DNA of 64,000 nucleotides from Limnephilus marmoratus (GCA_917880885.1 OU862931.1:15666736-15730735), one strand, 5' to 3'; counted from the stretch's first letter, positions 21,017 through 32,989 are shown. Numbers and translations are program-made. The notes: generated by a model from the sequence alone, not told the origin.

Positions 21017-21752
21017 AGCTAGATAATTAAATAATGTACTTATGAGTGCAATAATTTCTTTTCATTTTTGTAGAGTTATGATTACGTAAAAGAAATTTAC
21101 AATATGGCTGTTGATTAAAACATTAAGTTGATATAAATGAGTATAGTTTTTGGTTATTTTATGCTTAAAAAAATTAATAATGTAACTTACATTACAGAAA
21201 GCGTAACTTTAAAAAGTTTCAGTTTGAAAAGAAGACTGAATTTAGTTCATATTATGTTAAGAGATATTTTGTTGTTTAAATGACTGCTGATAAAAATTTA
21301 AAGATATAATTATTATTGAGTTAAAAGAGTTACCTCAAAACTGGACTGAATACTAAAATGGTCTCAGTACTTTTAAGTTTTTTGTTTAAAAATTTTATTG
21401 AATTTTGTTAGGCTTAATATTTTAATAAGGTTTTGTTTTCATAACAGAGTATATTAATAATTTGTGTTTTATTTTAAGAATAAAAAAATTCTAACTGATT
21501 ATTAAAACAATTTATAACAAACTGTAATAAGATTCTGTTTTGTTAGGTACTTTTAAAATGATGATAAAAGATGACTAAATTTAATTTGAAAATAAATAAA
21601 AGGTGATTTATGACATTTTCAACTGCTTTTATAACACTGACTATGTTTAGAAAAACCTGTTGACATGTCCGGGTTCTGGGCCCTAAAATCCGGGGTTTTC
21701 ACGCCTCTTGTCCTGGTTGTCAAATTTAAGAGATGGCAACCCTAAATTGGGG

Positions 21753-22560
21753 ACACATTTTATTGAAAATGCAATTAGTTAATCCTGGCAGGTAACTATA
21801 TAGGTATTTCATTAAAGATACATCATACAAACGTTTTTTTACAATATTTATCTTCCTAAATAATATATGTAATATGTTTTTTATTATTATCAAAGTAAGC
21901 TCTAGGCTCTTTCGAAGAATCGCTCCGGCCGCGAATAATATAGGTACCCAAGTTGTATGTAACGGTACCGGGTAGTGGGCATAGTTGGTACCGGGCGACC
22001 ACAGCACATTATTTGGCAAGTCGGGCCGTAGTAGTAAAAGTTCGTTGAGGCAATTCACGTCCGTTAGTCGCGCGATGTTACTAGTTTATTTACAACCAGA
22101 GAACGGCGACATTCCTCCGCCACTACTACGCTTCCTCGTTCTACTTTCACGACATTTTGTTTACCAACAAAATTATATAAATACTGTACATATTGTCTTT
22201 TTATAACAAGATCGTGAAATTGCCGCTGAGAGCTCGCTTTAAAACTTCGTTTTCTGTTTTTGAGAGAGAGGAAGAGCTTTTAAAAAGAGAACAACAGCTT
22301 TTAAAAAGAGAACAACAGCAATAATACTAATATTACTCTTTTTTCTTATTAAACGTTTGTAAAATATGGCGTATTGTCTTACTAAACTCAAAAATAGCTT
22401 GTCTTGAAAATTATATCGAGACCTGAAAATAGTTCGAGACAAAAATTCTGTTCATAATTTCATGATGTCAGAGCTCAAAGTTTCAGAGGTTTTAGAGTCC
22501 TCGCCATGGCAGGACCAAGTAAGAAAATTGATGTAATTTTTTATTTACATTTTGGTATAT
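21753..22560. other. No gene seen
   Basis: Includes a short tandem duplication at 22278-22318 (AGCTTTTAAAAAGAGAACAA twice). The 110-codon minus ORF at 21726-22058 overlaps the hAT end and has no recognisable motif. Confidence 0.45.
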
Positions 22561-22566
22561 CAATTT

Positions 22567-22905
22567 GACGGGTATGTACCCCCGGCCGGGAACCATTTAT
22601 TGGATAACCAATACCCCTGCCATAGATCACCCCGTGTGGTTCGCTACGTTTGATGACTTACCAGGAGTGCCTGGGTTCATGGGGTGTGGTTTGTCTAGGT
22701 CTTGGCGGCACGTGCGTTCCAGATCGGTAGAGACCTTTTTACCTCTCCAGCCGGATTCATTCGATGCATTGCCTTGTACCGCAGTGGGAAAGATGGATTC
22801 ATACTCCTGGAATGCATTAACCCCCATTCATACCCACCCATCATACCTTTTTCCTTCCCAGAACCTCCTCTCCCCTAAAAATAAGATTCCTCAGGGCCTC
22901 CTGCC
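22567..22905 (+). mobile_element. SINE-like element, family B
   Basis: Begins GGGAACCATTTATTGGATAA, continues with GGGTTCATGGGGTGTGGTTT and ends with CCTCAGGGCCTCCTG. Homologous to 8172-8492 (reverse) and 38818-39255. The ORF crossing it (126 codons) is chance. Confidence 0.65.
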
Positions 22906-23109
22906 TCTCTATCTCATTATCTCGCAGGCTAGACGTTGGCTATAACGCCCCCTCGGGACCTACAGACCTTTAGGGGGGCGGTAGAAGACCAAGAGAAAAT
23001 TGGGGGCGTTTCAGACTTTCAGGGCGCGGTAGGAGACCCAAGAAAAACACATCCCATCTTGCCCTATCGCATCTCATTACACCCCATCCCCCTCCCCATT
23101 GTAAATATA

Positions 23110-23192
23110 ATTGTGGCGACAATTATTGGTGTTTAGAAAAAAAAAAATCTCAAAGTGGGCGGTGGGCAAAAAAGGTTGAGAATAGATGTATG
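23110..23192 (-). repeat. hAT-like terminus fragment
   Basis: AAAGTGGGCGGTGGGCAAAA followed by AAGGTTGAGAATA resembles, in reverse, the CTCAACCTTTTTTGCCCAC start of zinc-finger-type hAT elements. The partner end is not found. Confidence 0.35.
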
Positions 23193-24099
23193 TGTTTGTC
23201 TCTTTTTAGTGTCGTTTCAGTTTCATCGAGTTTCAAATCTCAAAGGTGTTAAAGAAGTATCACTCAAAAACAGAAAACTTAAATTTGGTGACTTTTCCCA
23301 TTGGAGGTTGACAATGGCCAAGGTACCTAATTTTCTCTCTGCATGCTAAAGCGCAGATCAAAAGGCACTGATACCAGTTAAGTAACTCTAACGCAATTTC
23401 TTAGTTATTTATCATTATCAGTAAAGGAAAAAGGACAGATTTAAAAAAAAATGTACCATAATACCTTCCTCCAGTCTCGTCATCGTAACATCACCAGTTC
23501 CCAACCAGTATGCCCTCATCGTAATACTTTATAAAACCCTAATAATAAAGCAATCATGTAACAGCTCAAGTTCCTTTCCTTCCCCTATAAAAGTAAATAC
23601 ATATTCCCCTAATGAATGTAAAAATCTTACCTTTATTAGGGCACTTTTCTGGTGGCATTATACTTTTACGCTTAGATGCGCAGACCCTTACCGAATCGGG
23701 GTCGTTAGAGCGTGCCGTGCGCATCTGCCACAAAGGCCAGATGCGAATTAATGAATCAAACAATTAAATTATGTTGGTACCTACCATGTTAGGTTCGTCA
23801 TTGTTGATAGGCCATGTTTACATTGCCGAAGATACCTTTGGGTTCCTAACAGAACTGAAGGTGTATAAAACCTTCTATTGTTATTTGACAATGCTAATCT
23901 TGGATCACCTGTGAATTGCACCTTTTATGAGTACCTTATTTCTTTTGGTTGAAGGGAAAAGGTCTATGAACTTATGTTATATTTTGGTAGGTGAATTATT
24001 TTTAGTTCTGAAGGGATTTTCACTGTGCTAGGTTTGCTACCCGGTTTAACCCTGTTATAGATTTCTACAACCAACACTGTTTCTGATTTGTCAATATGA

Positions 24100-24650
24100 T
24101 CTTCTTGTTGTACCCTGTCCGTTCAACGGACGTTGGCTATCATGTTGGCTATGCGGACTTTGTGTACTGCGGCCCGGAACAGCTTTACAGTAGACTGGCC
24201 AAACCACTGTCTCAGGTTTTTCAGCCATGAGGTTCTCCTTCCAGGTCCCCGTTTTCCGGCAATCTTTCCCTGCATTATGAGGTGCAAGATCTGGATGTCT
24301 CACCACATGTCCAAGATATTGAAGTTTTAGAATTTTTATAGTTTAAATAACTTATTTTCTTTATTCATCCGAACCATAACTTCATCGTCATCGTAATCTT
24401 CATTCGTAACCCTGTCCATCCAGCTTATTTTAAGTATTCTTCTGTAGCTCCACATCTCGAATCCTCGAGTCGCCTAATTAGTTCTTCAGTAAACGTCTAT
24501 GCTTCCATTCCATAAAATAATATCGAAAACACGTCGGTAGCATCTAATAGCATCAACATGATGAGGTCTTAAATTTTGACAGTTCAATTCGTGTTTAAAT
24601 CTCAATAGCTCATGATTTAAATGAAGTTGTGAGTTGATAATAGTAGCGTT
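24100..24650 (-). pseudogene. RTE-type reverse transcriptase C-terminal relic
   Basis: The minus strand carries, in shifting frames, the usual order of an RTE ORF2 tail: the segment around LLRFKHELN and AYRCYRRVFDIILWNG (about 24640-24500), then GFEMWSYRRILKISWMDRVT (about 24450-24400), a gap with stops, LDMW-RHPDLAPH (about 24310), and GKRGPG with LKNLRQWFGQST (about 24270-24190). At least three frame changes and stops are visible, so the copy is dead. The family has an apurinic-type endonuclease and RT; neither active site is retained. Confidence 0.7.
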
Positions 24651-25204
24651 GGCTGATAAGTTCCAATCAGAAATGGCTGTGCAATTTTTTGACGCCAGCA
24701 CTCTCCATTAGAGAGTTTGGTCACGAAGATGTTGTCTTTTTTGGCTACCGTTAGGACAACCTTCAGGCAGCTCGGCACAACTCTGCGGAACTGCACTCGC
24801 ACCAGACACGTAGATCACGGAGTTAATTCATCGTAATATCAAATTGCGATTGAATTTTTATATAACAGATTGAAGCATAAAAATACTTATATATTTAAAA
24901 GTTTTTGTAACTGATCAAAATCGAGCCTGCTTTACGCAACCTTCGGTTTACTCGCCTTTTCCAAACCTTCAGTTTACTTACGTTTTCAATAAATTAATTC
25001 ATCGCCAATTCTGCAACACTTAATTATGTATTGATTGATTGACGGCATTTACTGATCGTTGCTCGTGTCTAGGTAATTGCTACGGTAATTATAGAAAATG
25101 TCGCACTGAATTGACAGAAGTTCACTGTTTGTTCAATGCGAGGAATTTAAACCGTAGAAAAGCGAGTGATTACTGCTCATGTTTTCAGTACCTATGTATA
25201 ATTA

Positions 25205-25275
25205 ATAATAATAATTGGATAATTTGTAGGTAGCCGTTTTTTTAAATCGTCTCAAGGACGCTGTACAATTTATTA
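25205..25275 (-). repeat. SINE-like family C fragment
   Basis: AATAATAATAATTGGATAAT ... CGTCTCAAGGACGCTGTACA, the reverse of the 19.76 kb copy. Confidence 0.55.
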
Positions 25276-25372
25276 GGAGTCCTCTTAGGCTCTATTTAAT
25301 TTTATTATTTACAAACAGATACATAAAACATATTTACCTGGCAGATCACTCCTAATAAACACGTATTTATTA

Positions 25373-25490
25373 GGGAACGTACCCATACTACGTGACACCT
25401 TTAGGGGGGGTCTTCAAAATGTCACACTTGGTACAAATGAGCGGCGGCGGGCTTAGGTTTTTGGTCACCGGGGGGGGGGGGTGTTAAGTA
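25373..25490. mobile_element. Half copy of the GGGAACGTACC MITE
   Basis: GGGAACGTACCCATACTACG with TGACACC, then a G-rich tract, GAGCGGCGGCGG and GGTTTTTGGTCACCGG, matches the 52.28 kb element in reverse. The second terminus is missing. Confidence 0.65.
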
Positions 25491-25799
25491 GAATAATATG
25501 AAAAAAATTATTGACAATCAAAAATGCGTCCGTTCATTTTTACTGCGTTTTTCATGTGCATCGCGTAAGACCGGCAGCTTTGCTTGCGCCCAAGAGAAGA
25601 TCCTCCATTGTGAATTATTGTAATAATAATAATGGCGATCTGTTTGCGTTATCTCTGTGCGGCCGACTCCCGCGAGCATACGTGGTGGAGACGAAAATAA
25701 TATCATACGCGCGCCATTACTCGCTCTCTGCCCGAAAGAAATCACATTCACGGATATTGTATTATAGTATGGTAGGTAGGTATCTACCTACACGATAAT

Positions 25800-26300
25800 A
25801 TCACGCGACCTGCCGCGCTGTCATGCAAAACTACGCTCACGCCGACAAGCGCAAATCCCACGAAAGACAAATAATTCCATTATACAAATTGCTGCGTTCT
25901 TTTTACTCGTGCGTATTCCACGATTTCGCTGTGTCAAATGCAAACACGCACGTTCATCTCTCGTTTCATTCATCGCAGATTGGATACCTGCGCGTTAGAA
26001 AGAGCAGGTAAATTAACGCCGTACGTTCTTCTCTTGTTGCGATCCGTGCATGTTGGAAAGGGCCGTGCTTCTTGATTGTTTGTACGTACAGAAATACACG
26101 CCGCGCTGTGCTTGGAATGGATTCGTTTGAAATTTGAATTTTTCTCAACGGAACTCTGAACGATCGCGGAGACATCTGGCGGCAGGCCGGCGAAGCAATA
26201 ATGGCGGGAGTTTTGAAAATACTATTTCTACGCTAGTGTTATTGTTTTTTTCGTCGAAATGCCAACGCGTTGACGTTTTATACGTTTTTTTACGGGGACA
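25800..26300. promoter_or_regulatory. CpG-retaining unique region
   Basis: CpG is much more frequent here than in neighbouring DNA (GACCTGCCGCGCTG, CCGCGCTGTGC, GATCGCGGAGACATC, GGCAGGCCGGCG) and no repeat family is recognised. It could be an alternative promoter or an unmethylated regulatory region. ORFs across it are open on both strands, as expected in CpG-rich DNA. Function is inferred from composition only. Confidence 0.3.
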
Positions 26301-26954
26301 TTATTTACGATAACAGCGCACTATTGGTATTCGGATTAACGCTTCTGCGGAAGGTTTATATAAATAATAGTGTCTATTTTAAACAGTCATTGGGAACTAT
26401 TTGATTCTCTTGAAAATAAACAATCTAATAATTAACCTATTTGGTATTTATTATTATTCAGTTGTACTTACTACCCGGTTTTGCCTAAGATTATTGCACT
26501 ATTTTAATTGAATAATTAAAGATTACGAAACAAACAATATGATAATAATATTGTTTTAGATTTATTTTTAAAAATACTTTTTTTATGGTTGAATGAATAT
26601 TTAAAAACAAATTGATTTGCCCTCTGAAAACATACACTGCAGATTTTGAAACTGCAAATTTCGTGACTCCATACTCCATAGCTCACGGTTCGACAGTTTT
26701 AATTATGTAAGTACCTACTTCATGTAATCAGGTTGCTTTATAATACCAGGTAAGTATGTTTTCTGTATAATTAGATGGAGCCTAAGAAGTGATATTTGTA
26801 CAGCGCCCTTGAGAGAATTTTACAAAAATGGCGCAATACAAATAATTTCCAAGTACTATTACTAGTAGAAATTAATTAAATCACTCCTAAAATAAATCAC
26901 ACTTGCCAACATGTAGAATATCGATTAGATATTATTTTAAAATACAATAAACAT

Positions 26955-27440
26955 CACGCCGAGCCGACTCTCCGCAGGGGTAAGCAGAGGAGGTCGTACA
27001 GATTTCAGATGAAACAATTTCACCGTAATAGGAGCATTGGTAACCGGTTAGCTTATTCTACTGGGTACTGTGGCCAGCTGTTATTATACCCCCGGCCTCT
27101 GACGTGCGGGGGTAGTTTTCCAAACTGGTTTAGCTGAAAATAGGGGTGGTTATTATTGGATACAACATGGCATCAAGCTCGGCATTGCCTGATATCAATG
27201 TGCTGCCGCTGAGAACTCCTCAGTGACGTCACTATGCACCTATGTGAATCTGCGAAGTACACCAGCGTCATGAAATTTGTGTATCTTTTTCTATCTGGAA
27301 TTTCTTGGCCATTTTAACTATGTTTTCGTAATTTTAATTCCATCCATCATCAGCTTTTATTGGGCTATGAGATTATATTGTAACTCAAAAGCCTCCGCGG
27401 ATTAAGCTGTTTTTCAATTCGGCTCCGTAGTAAGCGTTCA
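26955..27440 (-). repeat. RTE-like 3' end (diverged)
   Basis: CATCACGCCG followed by CTCCGCAGGGGTAAGCAGAG is the reverse of the RTE 3' ends at 43.8 and 52.9 kb (CTCTGCCTACCCCTG ... GGCGTGATG). The sequence to 27440 contains more RTE-like minus-strand text without an open frame. Confidence 0.5.
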
Positions 27441-27614
27441 AAAGAAGAAGAAGATGTTTTGAAATGGAGATATGTATATGTATACGAGTTAGAGGGAGCA
27501 AGTTAATATGAAAAAACTATTATAATTATTACACGTAAACGAAAATATTTAATGAAGCATGCCTTCATTAAAATAGAGGAAAAATCTCTCAACAAATGTC
27601 TTTTAAGAAACACT

Positions 27615-27780
27615 GACCGGTCAGTGGTTGAATGAGTAGCGCTTCGGTCCCACCTGAGCGTCGCGTGTTCGATTCCTCGGCTGGCTAAGTCCTCCATCAC
27701 AACACAAGCAACATTTTCGGCTTTCTGTGGTTCTGTGGGTTATTCGTAACCCGGGAATCTTTCTTTTATTTAATTATTAA
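27615..27780 (+). mobile_element. tRNA-derived SINE family D
   Basis: A box around GGTCAGTGGTTGAATGAGTA, B box GTGTTCGATTCCT, then TTATTCGTAACCCGGGAATC and a T-rich end. A partial copy is at 61440-61570. Confidence 0.5.
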
Positions 27781-28189
27781 AAAAAATACTGATTTTCTTC
27801 ATACCCGTAACATTTAAATAATAATAAATAACAATTTAAATTACGTAACAGAATCATATTATGTCGTGCTTTAAATCATTTTTGAAGCATAATTTGCGAT
27901 TTTTGTCTATTAAGGGAATTTCATATATTTTACCTTTTCAGCTCGGCAAATGTTCAGAAAAATAATATTTTCGGGAATTATCTTTTAAATATCTGAAAAC
28001 CAAATATAATATTGAAAACATATTTGAAATAATTGACAGGCTTACAATATCAACTTTTTTGCTTTCGAATTTTTATGGACAGTAACAAAATGTGTTAAAA
28101 ACTTCTAAAAACTAGCTCCACACCTACACATTGCAGTGCATTTGTAGGTGTAGTCGTGATTTCACTGCACTGCTATTGAAGTTGGTAGT

Positions 28190-28824
28190 ACCCTAGCAGC
28201 CTTACTCATCATAAAACCGTACCACGGCTGTGTAGCGGCTCTGTAGCTACACAGTGGAGTAAGCTTACACTGCTCAGGGTAAAAATGTTTACTCATCATC
28301 ATAATGTTTCTCGACAGCTGTTATGATTTTTTTACGGTAGCAACACTGCTCCAAAGCTCAAAAACGCGACCAATTTAGCATTTCGCGGCGTGTTGCCAAC
28401 TTCACGTTTATTCATACGTCAACACGCGTCAACACAATGTTGACTTTGGTAAATCTATATTTAGACACCTAAAATCTCCTTCCGTGAGTGCCGCAAATGG
28501 ATCGTACCTTTTTAAAACCTTTTCCGTGGCCGTGGTGCACGAATGCTGCGAATACGGTCAATATTTGCCAAAGCTCCGTTCAAAATGTCAAGATTCTCAT
28601 AAAAGTTCGCCATTTCGTCAGTTACAACGCACGGGGTACTGAGTTAACCCTGGTGATCGGGTGGTTTAAATTCTGACAGCTACTACATCTCCCGGTACAG
28701 CGACTCGGTAAAAACACGCGCATGCGCGCGATTAACCCACCATGTTGAGTAACAATTTCACCTAACCCGCTCTTGCTCCGAGGTGTAATCTTATTTTGCG
28801 ATGATGAGTAAGGCTGTAGGGGTT
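28190..28824 (-). mobile_element. PIF/Harbinger-like element
   Basis: Terminal inverted repeats of about 20 bp: left CAGCCTTACTCATCAT at 28198, right its reverse complement near 28803-28818, both preceded by CCCTA-type bases. A Harbinger-type N-terminal transposase fragment lies inside on the minus strand. The 3-bp target duplication is not clear. Confidence 0.6.
28429..28613 (-). pseudogene. Harbinger (HARBI1-like) transposase N-terminal fragment
   Basis: The minus frame starts ATG at 28613 with MANFYENLDILNGALANID, reaches PRPRKRF, then shifts frame at a T-run near 28520 and continues YDPFAALTEGDFR and LPKSTL before a stop at 28429. R-x-R-x-Y-RxNPFExLtdeEF followed by a S/PKSTV helix is the typical N-terminal layout of PIF/Harbinger nucleases. 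The DDE domain is absent. Confidence 0.6.
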
Positions 28825-28902
28825 TTGAGAGCTTTTGAAGTATGTCATATAAAATATATCATATAAAATATGTACAGAAAATATGTAAGATGTAAATAAT
28901 AT

Positions 28903-28946
28903 ACAGATTTATAACATATGTCATATGAAATATGTTATAAATCTGT
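28903..28946. repeat. Perfect 17-bp hairpin
   Basis: The arms ACAGATTTATAACATAT and ATATGTTATAAATCTGT are exact reverse complements with a 10-nt loop. The flanks are rich in ATATAAAATATGT repeats. It may be a replication- or slippage-derived palindrome or a hairpin RNA. Confidence 0.6.
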
Positions 28947-29654
28947 AGAAATTCGGAATGCGGGGTCTTAAATAATAATAAATAGTGTTAGAAACTAGGG
29001 CAAAGCTGGTTAGTAAGTACTAGTTATTTTATAAATGATATGAAACATTATTGGCGAAAATAAATAGGTATCTAGTTCGGAAAGCATTATTAATATATCT
29101 AGGTACTTAGGTGTAGAAATATTGTGTTTTTATTATTATATTTTTCTTTGCAAATTTTTCAAAGGTTTGTATCTAGTTCATTGCTCCAATTTTATACGAC
29201 CCCTTAAAAATGCGTACGACCTCGTTCTTATCAGCTTTTCAAAAGAAAACATTTCTTTCAAGACGTATTTATGAACTGAATTCAATAGGTCGCAGTAGTG
29301 TATCTACACCACTATAAAGTGACGACGACGTAGGTTTATTATTATTATTACTATTCATAAGGACTTACTACCATCACGCTTATCCCTTTAGCGGAAGTGG
29401 TGTACTCGGCGCTCACACAAAAGAACTCAACTTTTCTTTATTTAGCATCCTATGTACTTGTGTCATTATAAATTTACTATAAGGTTGCTTCAATGCGATC
29501 GCGAGTGTTTTGAATATCACTGCCCTGATAAAGACGGGTTTGACTGCTATGCTCAAAGAAGTGTCGGAAGTGTGGCATGGCATTATGTCCTCTGATGCAA
29601 CTTATAAAATAGTCTTTATTGCACTTTTTTATGTGAATACCGTGTTCATTTGCC

Positions 29655-29835
29655 CCCCGCTGTTCGGAGCCAGTGGAACTAAGTTATCCCCAATTGGGGT
29701 ATGTTTGAGGCTCCAGAGAATGGGGAAGGGAAGGAGAACGTTGGGAAGTACCTGGCTATTCAGATCTAGCCACCAAAAAAATTAAAGCAATAATTTCAAA
29801 CAACGTTTAATTCTGAATGTTCTCCAGTGCCATTT
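29655..29835 (-). mobile_element. SINE family A, truncated and diverged
   Basis: Reverse copy: GGAGCCAGTGGAACTAAG, CCCCAATTGGGGTATGTTTG, AGTACCTGGCTATTCAGATC. Head and linker are missing. Confidence 0.65.
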
Positions 29836-30429
29836 TATCAGTATATTGAGGAATGTTATGAATCAGATTGGGTTTTCAGGGATTCTACCCGATAGCAACT
29901 TGACGAACGTAAATATTTATCTTGTAAGAGCCGTTAGGACACGCCAAGTATTAGTCAGCTCTTTAGTAGAGTCAATACATTTCGTTCTATTTTTCGGGCG
30001 AGTGAGGACCCCCTCCACGCGTCCCTACGCACTGACATGCGCAAACCCGCCGTTTTAGTAGAGTTCATTTGTAGACGCGCGGAAATGTCGTGGCATTGAT
30101 GATCTAAAATGATTTATTTATGCTGCTATTAATCTCTTTTTGTGTCCATAGTTTATTTATTTGCATCTTACTAAATTATTCTTCCACCTCTTCTAAGCAT
30201 TACAATATGCTTAATTAGCGTATTTACTTTGCTGTGTAGCAGCCCGTCATCCGCCGTCATCTTGCAACGGGCGGCTGGCACTAATATTCTCTACTTGAAA
30301 GTAATGCGAACGGTTTTCGGCGAGTCGAGTAGCAAGTTTACTCGCTACTTGACTTACTACTTGACTAATGTGAACAAGCTTACCAACTTACCACTTTAAA
30401 ATTCTCATGTCGTGTGGGCTTGTTCCTAG

Positions 30430-32385
30430 GTTTATTTATTTATTTTTTTTTTTATTTTATTAGGAAAACCAACAGTTACAATTATTAATAATGTTTGATG
30501 AAATATGTACAAAAATTTAACCAATTATAGGTTTTCGCTGAAGTATCTTAATTATTTAGTGAGTAGGTATAAAAAGAAATCGAGAAAAAATAGTTACATT
30601 ATGTTATGTGGATGGGATGGTGGAAGGGAGTGGAAAGGGATGGATCTTTTCTGTGTAAATAATGGTTTGTATGGGTGAATGTTATTTATTCATTTTGGTT
30701 TTGAAAACGTTAGGTACTGTGTTAAATAAGTCGAATTCACTATATGCAATGTTAAAGGTGTGTGTAGCACGATGAATGAATGTATTTTGTTTAGAGTTAG
30801 TGTTGCATTGAGGAATGTTTAATGCGTGGTTTTGTCTGGTTTGTCTGATGGGCACTCTAAGTTGAATTCTTTCTAGTAATTCCGGGCAATCTATCGTAGA
30901 GGTAGCTATTTTTTGTAAGAATAGTACATCTGCCAAATTTCTTCGACTTTCCAAGGAAGATATCCTGAAGAACGCGGCTGACTCTTCGTGGCTCAGATGA
31001 GGACGATAGCTCCGAAAGTCAAGGTATCGTAAAAATCGGTTTTGCACTTTTTCAATCCTATTTATGTGACATATATACTTGGGGTTCCAGATTTGAGAGG
31101 CGTACTCCAGAGAACTGCGTACGTATGCAAAATAAAGCATTTTCATGGTTTTTACATTTTTAAAGTCTTTGCAGGTTCTAAGTACAAAGCCTAGTATCTT
31201 GGAAGCCTTTGATACCATGGATTCAATGTGGCGGTCAAATAGTAGTTTCGGGTCTAACACTATTCCCAAGTCCTTAACTTCCGTCATTTTTGTTAGTACT
31301 GTACCGTTAAGTGAATAATTGAAAGTAATTGGCTTTTTATTGCGGGTGAAACTGATGGCGCCGCATTTTTTAACATTTATTTGAAGGTTGTGCTGTGCAC
31401 AATAAATATTAAGACGATTAAGATCTTCTTGTATATGGGTACAGTCATTGGTGCACGTGACAGGGGAAAATATTTTCATGTCGTTTGCGTATAACAAAGT
31501 CCTGGAGTGGTGAAAACATTTTCCAATGTCATTAATATATATGTTGAAGAGTAGTGGTCCCAATAGTGATCCTTGGGGTACTCCCGACGGCACGGTTACC
31601 CAATCTGACTTGTAGCCACCGACAACTACTGCTTGGCTGCGGTTTGCAATATAGGACGAGAGCCATCTGAGAAGGTCCCCGTGTACACCGATTTGTGAGA
31701 GTTTGATCAATAATATATCATGAATAACTAAATCAAAAGCTTTGCTGTAGTCTGTATATATTGCATCTACCTGTATGCGCTGGTCCATATTATCTTGTAA
31801 TAATTCGGTGAACGCCGTTAAGTTCGTGGTTGTAGATTTTCCCCTCATAAATCCATGTTGGTTGATATTGAGTGACGATCTCAGGGCCGGAAACATCTGG
31901 TTGTACACAATTTTTTCAAAAACTTTACTGAAAATACAGAGCTTTGATATTGGTCTATAATTTTCGACGTCAGATTTTTGCCCGTTTTTGAAGATGGGAG
32001 TTATAAAGGCTGTTTTCCAGGTGTTTGGCACTTTTCCCTCTTTAAGGGAGCGACTAAAAATTATGGATAGTGGTTTAGACAGTCTGCGCGCACATTTGCT
32101 TATGAAGAGAGGGGGAATTTTATCTGGGCCTGCACCTTTTTTGGTATCTAGATCTTCAAGGAGTTTCTGTATATGATGCTGGTCGACGTCAATATTATGA
32201 ATGCTAGCAACACAGGATTCATTAGGGTTGTCCGGTAGAATCTGGGTGTTTTGAGCATTATTGTTGTAGACAGAAAGGAAGTATTTAGAGAATAAGTTGC
32301 AGATGTCAGACCCATTTTCAGCTTTTTCATCTTTGAGTGTCATGATATTTGGAACACCGTGGGATTTGGACTTGGATAATAAGTA
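30430..32385 (-). mobile_element. 5'-truncated non-LTR retrotransposon, nearly 2 kb
   Basis: T-rich runs at 30430-30460 mark the poly(A) end on the minus strand. A ~220-bp 3' UTR precedes the ORF2 end at 30682. The 5' end is truncated at about 32380, where it meets the (ATT)n tail of a family C SINE. Confidence 0.85.
30682..32378 (-). pseudogene. Non-LTR reverse transcriptase (CR1/Jockey group), first catalytic Asp of YADD lost
   Basis: 565 codons are open, covering the whole RT domain and the distal part of ORF2. Recognisable in order are KKGAGPDKIPP, WKTAFITPIFKNGQKSDVEN with YRPIS, KVFEKIV, INQHGFMRGKSTTTNL, the catalytic-Asp block AIYTDYSKAFD, SGVPQGSLLGPLLFNIYIND, then LLYANDMKIF. The last should be YADD: codon 31483-31485 reads AAC (Asn) where GAC (Asp) is expected, one transition, which should abolish catalysis. 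Thumb and C-terminal blocks (VRSSLEYASQIWNP, FLRYLDFRSYRP) follow to the natural stop. The 5' endonuclease is missing. Because the frame is otherwise intact, the insertion is young and the change may be recent. Relatives are at 11.7 and 55.7 kb. Confidence 0.88.
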
Positions 32386-32760
32386 ATAATAATAATAATA
32401 ATATTTGGCTAATTTATATAGCGCCGTTTTTGTGAAAAATCACCTCAAGGGCGCTGTACAAATAAGTATTTAAAGGAATTAATATTACTGGCTTACGACT
32501 AAGATTTACAATTATAACTAGTGACTTACATATAGCTAGAGACTTATTATACTGGCTTACAATTAAGATTTAAGACTTATAGCTAGAGACTTATTTTACT
32601 GGCTTAAAATTAAGATTTACAATTATAACTACTGACTTACATCTAAGACTTATAGCTAGTGACTTAAGACTAAGACATTTAAATGCTAACATAAAGCAAG
32701 TGACTTAATAACATACAATTAGATTAAGATTAGCGCCAGAAGAAGATGGCCTGATACTCA
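32386..32760 (-). repeat. SINE family C tail joined to a minisatellite
   Basis: 32386-32470 is the family C tail (AATAATAATAATATTTGGCT ... GGGCGCTGTACA). 32480-32710 repeats blocks such as ACTGGCTTAC, AAGATTTACAATTATAACTA and TAGCTAGAGACTTATT in varying order, an irregular minisatellite of about 60-70 bp units. Confidence 0.65.
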
Positions 32761-32989
32761 AAAAAATAGCCCGATCTTAGCACTGTACTTACTGCACTTT
32801 GGTTCGTTCAACCTTCTTGATAGCCGATTACTTTGGTGATAAATACCGTTTATTCATACAGAGTGATGTTCTGACACGCTTTTTACTATCATTCCGATCT
32901 GCACGCATAATATATCTTACATCTCACGTCTGTTGCGAACAATTAACGCACCCGTTCGATATGTTATTCAGTCGTACAAATTTAGGTAA

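Larger units (their letters stand above)
20617..21752 (+). mobile_element. hAT element with 8-bp target duplication
   Basis: The element proper is 20625-21744 and starts TAGGGTTGCCATCCGTCCGG. It ends in the inverted copy (AGATGGCAACCCTA). AATTGGGG is repeated exactly on both sides (20617-20624, 21745-21752), the 8-bp duplication expected for hAT. The interior keeps a fragment of the transposase tail and a hammerhead-like motif. It is non-autonomous. Confidence 0.88.

Noticed and set aside
22565..22945. 126-codon ORF
   Set aside because: Crosses a SINE family B copy; the same sequence on other chromosomal copies is not open.
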